Below are positions 61,651-64,000 of a stretch of DNA of 64,000 bases, piece after piece. Positions within the stretch are counted from its first letter, which is position 1. Each line of letters opens with the position of its first letter. The position numbers and the translations under genes are program-made. The DNA lies in the NCBI RefSeq assembly GCF_016625195.1, contig NZ_JACVUP010000012.1:62001-126000 (forward strand), given 5' to 3'. Under the pieces are notes generated by a model. It did no database searches and was not told the DNA's origin. It worked only from the letters and a program-made list of their open reading frames with translations. The DNA comes from Erwinia sp. S63 (GTDB lineage Bacteria > Pseudomonadota > Gammaproteobacteria > Enterobacterales > Enterobacteriaceae).

Positions 61651-61735
61651 CGATCAATGGTTGACGGAAAGAAACAGCGGCATCGCCTGTGGTCAGGCGG
61701 GGTAGAGCGGCAAATTGTACGCTGCGCTGTTGCAT
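61634..61735 (-). CDS. pyrL: pyrBI operon leader peptide
   Basis: A 33-codon ORF (MQQRSVQFAALPRL... to ...LIVKKAP) follows a strong GGAGG. Its TAA falls within the attenuator stem. The E. coli PyrL peptide has 44 residues; only the start context and the LPRL stretch look similar. In low UTP the polymerase should pause in the T-rich part of the coding region (GTTTCTTTC), letting the ribosome catch up and block the terminator; this mechanism is known for E. coli and inferred here. Confidence 0.75.
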   Translation of the reverse strand: MQQRSVQFAALPRLTTGDAAVSFRQPLIVKKAP

Positions 61736-61759
61736 GTTTCCTCCGGCAAATTGTGGCGC

Positions 61760-61787
61760 ATTATACGCATTCACTGATTTGCATCAA
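61760..61787 (-). promoter_or_regulatory. Predicted promoter of pyrLBI
   Basis: On the minus strand TTGATG (61782-61787) and TATAAT (61760-61765) are separated by 16 bp. The consensus -10 lies about 25 bp before the pyrL start codon. Confidence 0.75.
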
Positions 61788-61817
61788 GCAGAAATCGCCG
61801 CAAGGTAAACGTTTGCT

Positions 61818-62825
61818 TTACTTGTTTCCCAGCGTGGCGACCATCACCGCTTTGATAGTATGCATGCGGTTTTCGGCCTGATCGAACACGATGCTGTGCG
61901 CCGATTCAAACACCTCATTGCTGACTTCCATACCGTCATCCAGACCGTACTGCTCAGCCATCTGGCGGCCCAATGTGGTTTGATCGTCATGGAAGGCGGG
62001 CAGGCAGTGCAGGAATTTCACCTGTGGATTGCCGGTCAGCGCCAGCATCGCGCTGTTTACCTGATATGGACGCAGCAGGGCGATACGCTCTTCCCACACC
62101 GATTTCGCTTCGCCCATCGACACCCACACATCAGTGTAGATGAAATCCGCACCCTGCACGCCTTCGGTAATCTCTTCGGTCAGAGTGATTTTGCCACCGG
62201 TTTTCTGTGCCACTATGCGACACTGCTCCACCAGTTGCTCTTCCGGCCAGCAGCCTTTTGGTGCCACCAGGCGCAGATCCAGGCCAACCAACGCAGCGGC
62301 TTCCAGCATGCTATTACCCATGTTGTTACGTGCGTCACCCACGTACACCAGCGTCATCTCGCTCAGCGGTTTGCCTGGCAGATGTTCCTGCATGGTCAGT
62401 AAGTCAGCCAGCAACTGAGTCGGATGAAACTCGGTCGTCAATCCATTCCACACCGGCACACCGGCAAATTCCGCCAGCGTTTCCACCAGTTCCTGACCAA
62501 AGCCACGATACTGAATGCCATCATACATGCGGCCTAATACGCGCGCGGTGTCTTTCATCGACTCTTTATGGCCGATCTGGCTGCCGCTTGGGCCGAGGTA
62601 AGTGACGTTAGCGCCCTGATCGTATGCGGCAACTTCGAAAGAGCATCGGGTACGGGTCGAGTCTTTTTCGAAGATGAGCGCGATATTCTTGCCTTTCAGG
62701 TACTGCGTTTCGGTAGCATTTTTCTTAGCGTGTTTTAATTCACCTGCCAGACTTAACAGGTTAGCGATTTCGGCGGGGGTGAAATCTAGCAATCTCAGGA
62801 AGTGTCTCGAATACAGCTGACTCAT
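61818..62825 (-). CDS. argI: Ornithine carbamoyltransferase
   Basis: The arginine-pathway enzyme that forms citrulline from ornithine and carbamoyl phosphate. The 335-residue protein has [19 protein letters not shown] (about residues 53-71), the HPTQLLADL motif, DVWVSMGE and HCLPAFHD containing the active Cys. ArgI and ArgF are near-identical paralogues in E. coli K-12; here the neighbourhood (pyrBI, rraB, miaE) fits argI. Two ARG-box-like sequences overlap its promoter. Confidence 0.97.
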   Translation of the reverse strand: MSQLYSRHFLRLLDFTPAEIANLLSLAGELKHAKKNATETQYLKGKNIALIFEKDSTRTRCSFEVAAYDQGANVTYLGPSGSQIGHKESMKDTARVLGRMYDGIQYRGFGQELVETLAEFAGVPVWNGLTTEFHPTQLLADLLTMQEHLPGKPLSEMTLVYVGDARNNMGNSMLEAAALVGLDLRLVAPKGCWPEEQLVEQCRIVAQKTGGKITLTEEITEGVQGADFIYTDVWVSMGEAKSVWEERIALLRPYQVNSAMLALTGNPQVKFLHCLPAFHDDQTTLGRQMAEQYGLDDGMEVSNEVFESAHSIVFDQAENRMHTIKAVMVATLGNK

Positions 62826-62849
62826 ACAGCGCTCCAGATGGGGACTAAT

Positions 62850-62893
62850 AATGAATTAAAATTCAATCTAACCGTATGAATATGCATTTTCAA
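62850..62893. promoter_or_regulatory. argI promoter with ArgR boxes
   Basis: AATGAATTAAAATTCAAT (62850-62867) is a near-perfect ARG box, and TATGAATATGCATTTTCA (62875-62892) is a weaker second copy. On the minus strand a TTGAAA/TTAGAT pair with 16-bp spacing (62888-62893 and 62866-62871) is covered by both boxes, so ArgR with arginine should block polymerase. The boxes are 25 bp apart rather than the usual 21. Confidence 0.75.
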
Positions 62894-62988
62894 CCCCGAC
62901 GTTAAGAAACTTTCCGTTTTGTGTAGTGGCGCGCGAGGCAGTGTGGGAAAATAATTGCATTCACGTCGAACATTTTGAGGACACGCAC

Positions 62989-63411
62989 ATGGCATATGAA
63001 GCATTGCTGGAAGAACAGCGCGAAGAAACCCGCCTGATCATTGAAGAGTTGCTGGAAGACGGCAGCGATCCGGATGCGCTTTACACTATCGAGCATCACC
63101 TCTCTTGCAACAACTTTGACTCACTGGAGAAAGTCGCGGTTGAGGCTTTCAAACTGGGCTTTGAAGTGAGCGAGCCAGAAGAGCTGGAGCTGGAAGAGGG
63201 TGGCACGGTGATGTGTGTGGATATCCTGAGCGAAGGCGCGTTAAAGCCAGAGCTGATTGATGCACAAGTTGAGCAACTGGTGAATCTGGCCGGTAAGTTC
63301 AACGTTGATTACGACGGTTGGGGCACTTACTTCGAAGACCCGGACGCGGAAGATGAAGACGACGATGGTGATTTCATCGACGACGAAGAAGACGACGGTG
63401 TTCGTCACTAA
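62989..63411 (+). CDS. rraB: RNase E inhibitor protein RraB
   Basis: RraB binds RNase E and alters degradosome composition and mRNA decay. The 140-residue acidic protein contains [30 protein letters not shown] and ends [18 protein letters not shown]. The ATG at 62989 follows GAGG by eight bases; the open frame upstream lacks homology. It diverges from argI. E. coli RraB (yjgD) is 138 residues. Confidence 0.95.
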   Translation: MAYEALLEEQREETRLIIEELLEDGSDPDALYTIEHHLSCNNFDSLEKVAVEAFKLGFEVSEPEELELEEGGTVMCVDILSEGALKPELIDAQVEQLVNLAGKFNVDYDGWGTYFEDPDAEDEDDDGDFIDDEEDDGVRH

Positions 63412-63420
63412 GTCTTAAAC

Positions 63421-63438
63421 GGGCGGCGCTCGCCGCCC
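63421..63438 (+). terminator. Hairpin after rraB
   Basis: GGGCGG(CG) pairs with (CG)CCGCCC around a short loop, 10 bp past the rraB stop. No T tract follows, and miaE starts 33 bp later, so it may be only a partial barrier. Confidence 0.4.
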
Positions 63439-63470
63439 AGAACCACTTCCCCGCCAGATAAAGAACGCCG

Positions 63471-64000
63471 ATGAATTACGCTCCCCTGTTAGAACCCATT
63501 TATGAATTCCTGCACTGCCGCACGCCACAAGCGTGGATTGACGAAGCGCGCAAGCCGGAAAACCTGACGCTGCTGCTGACCGATCACATGGTGTGCGAGT
63601 TAAAAGCGGCACAAACCGCGGTGTTTATCATTCGTAAGTATGTGGCCGATAAACCCAGCGGCGATGCCATTCTGGCGTGGCTCAAGCCGTACGAAGATTT
63701 CATCTACCGCGAAGAGCCAGACAGCAACTTCATTAACGCGCATAAAAATCTGACCAAGAGCATCATTGTGCGTAACGAACTGCCGTGGGCGGATGATTTG
63801 GTCGAGATGATGATTCTGCTGATCAAAGAAGAGCTGCATCATTTTTATCAGGTGTGGGAAATCATGCAGTCGCGGGGTTTGCCGTATCGCAAAATCACTG
63901 CCAGCCGCTATGCCAAAGGGCTGATTCGTGAAATCCGTACGTTTGAACCTGAAGCGCTGGTGGATAAGCTGATTTGCGGTGCCTATATTGAAGCGCGATC
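63471..64000 (+). CDS. miaE: tRNA-(ms2io6A37) hydroxylase MiaE (5' part)
   Basis: The gene runs off the right edge after 176 codons. MiaE is a ferritin-like di-iron monooxygenase that hydroxylates ms2i6A37 in tRNA. The start MNYAPLLEPIYEFLHCRTPQAWIDEARKPENL, the DHMVCELKAAQTAVFIIRKYV helix and the IKEELHHFYQV helix with the E-x-x-H iron ligands match Salmonella MiaE. E. coli K-12 lacks it. Its location beside rraB and argI is that of Salmonella. Confidence 0.93.
   Translation, partial: MNYAPLLEPIYEFLHCRTPQAWIDEARKPENLTLLLTDHMVCELKAAQTAVFIIRKYVADKPSGDAILAWLKPYEDFIYREEPDSNFINAHKNLTKSIIVRNELPWADDLVEMMILLIKEELHHFYQVWEIMQSRGLPYRKITASRYAKGLIREIRTFEPEALVDKLICGAYIEAR

Overview
The window is chromosomal DNA from a gamma-proteobacterium of the Enterobacterales. 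Almost every protein closely matches an Escherichia coli or Salmonella counterpart. Gene content and arrangement (miaE next to rraB and argI, leuU and metY side by side, an ent locus beside pmrAB, REP-like repeats) suggest the Erwiniaceae, probably Pantoea or Erwinia. The genus is an inference. There is no CRISPR array, prophage, insertion sequence or plasmid function.

Layout. (1) 1-5400: end of ibaG, then murA, sfsB, ispB, rplU-rpmA and obgE, in the order of the E. coli 69-70 min region but without yhbE between rpmA and obgE. (2) 5491-23635: a complete enterobactin island: entCEBAH (minus), fepB (plus), entS (minus), fepDGC (plus), entF and fes (minus), fepA (plus). The internal order is the mirror image of the E. 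coli ent locus, without entD, fepE and the MbtH-like ybdZ. Each divergent promoter region carries a Fur-box-like sequence, and the fepC/entF junction holds a 48/96-bp tandem repeat. (3) 23632-25349: the PmrAB (BasRS) two-component pair, whose sensor keeps both ExxE Fe(III) motifs. (4) 25349-46130: housekeeping genes: dacB, greA, yhbY, rlmE, ftsH, folP, glmM, secG, tRNA-Leu, tRNA-fMet, rimP-nusA-infB-rbfA-truB-rpsO-pnp, nlpI, a yrbN-like micro-ORF and deaD. (5) 46195-48042: an accessory pair, an SDR-fold protein lacking the catalytic Ser and Tyr, divergent from an AraC-type regulator, where mtr lies in E. coli. (6) 48046-54246: yhbW, ubiV, ubiU, ubiT, yhbS, yhbQ, yhbP, yraQ. (7) 54139-64000: a jump to genes of the E. 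coli 96 min region: nrdDG, a GH20 hexosaminidase, ridA, pyrIB with its leader, argI, rraB and the start of miaE. At the junction nrdG runs 108 bp into the 3' end of yraQ.

How the genes work together. The ent/fep island makes, exports, recaptures and hydrolyses enterobactin. Chorismate goes to 2,3-dihydroxybenzoate through EntC, EntB and EntA. EntE loads the EntB carrier, and EntF condenses and cyclises with serine. EntS exports; FepA and FepBDGC import; Fes releases the iron. The phosphopantetheinyl transferase needed to activate EntB and EntF must be encoded elsewhere. UbiT, UbiU and UbiV (oxygen-independent ubiquinone synthesis) and NrdDG (anaerobic dNTP synthesis) point to a facultative anaerobe. 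Expression control visible in the sequence includes Fur boxes, ARG boxes, paired NrdR boxes, the pyrBI attenuator, a greA leader terminator and the rpsO-pnp processing region.
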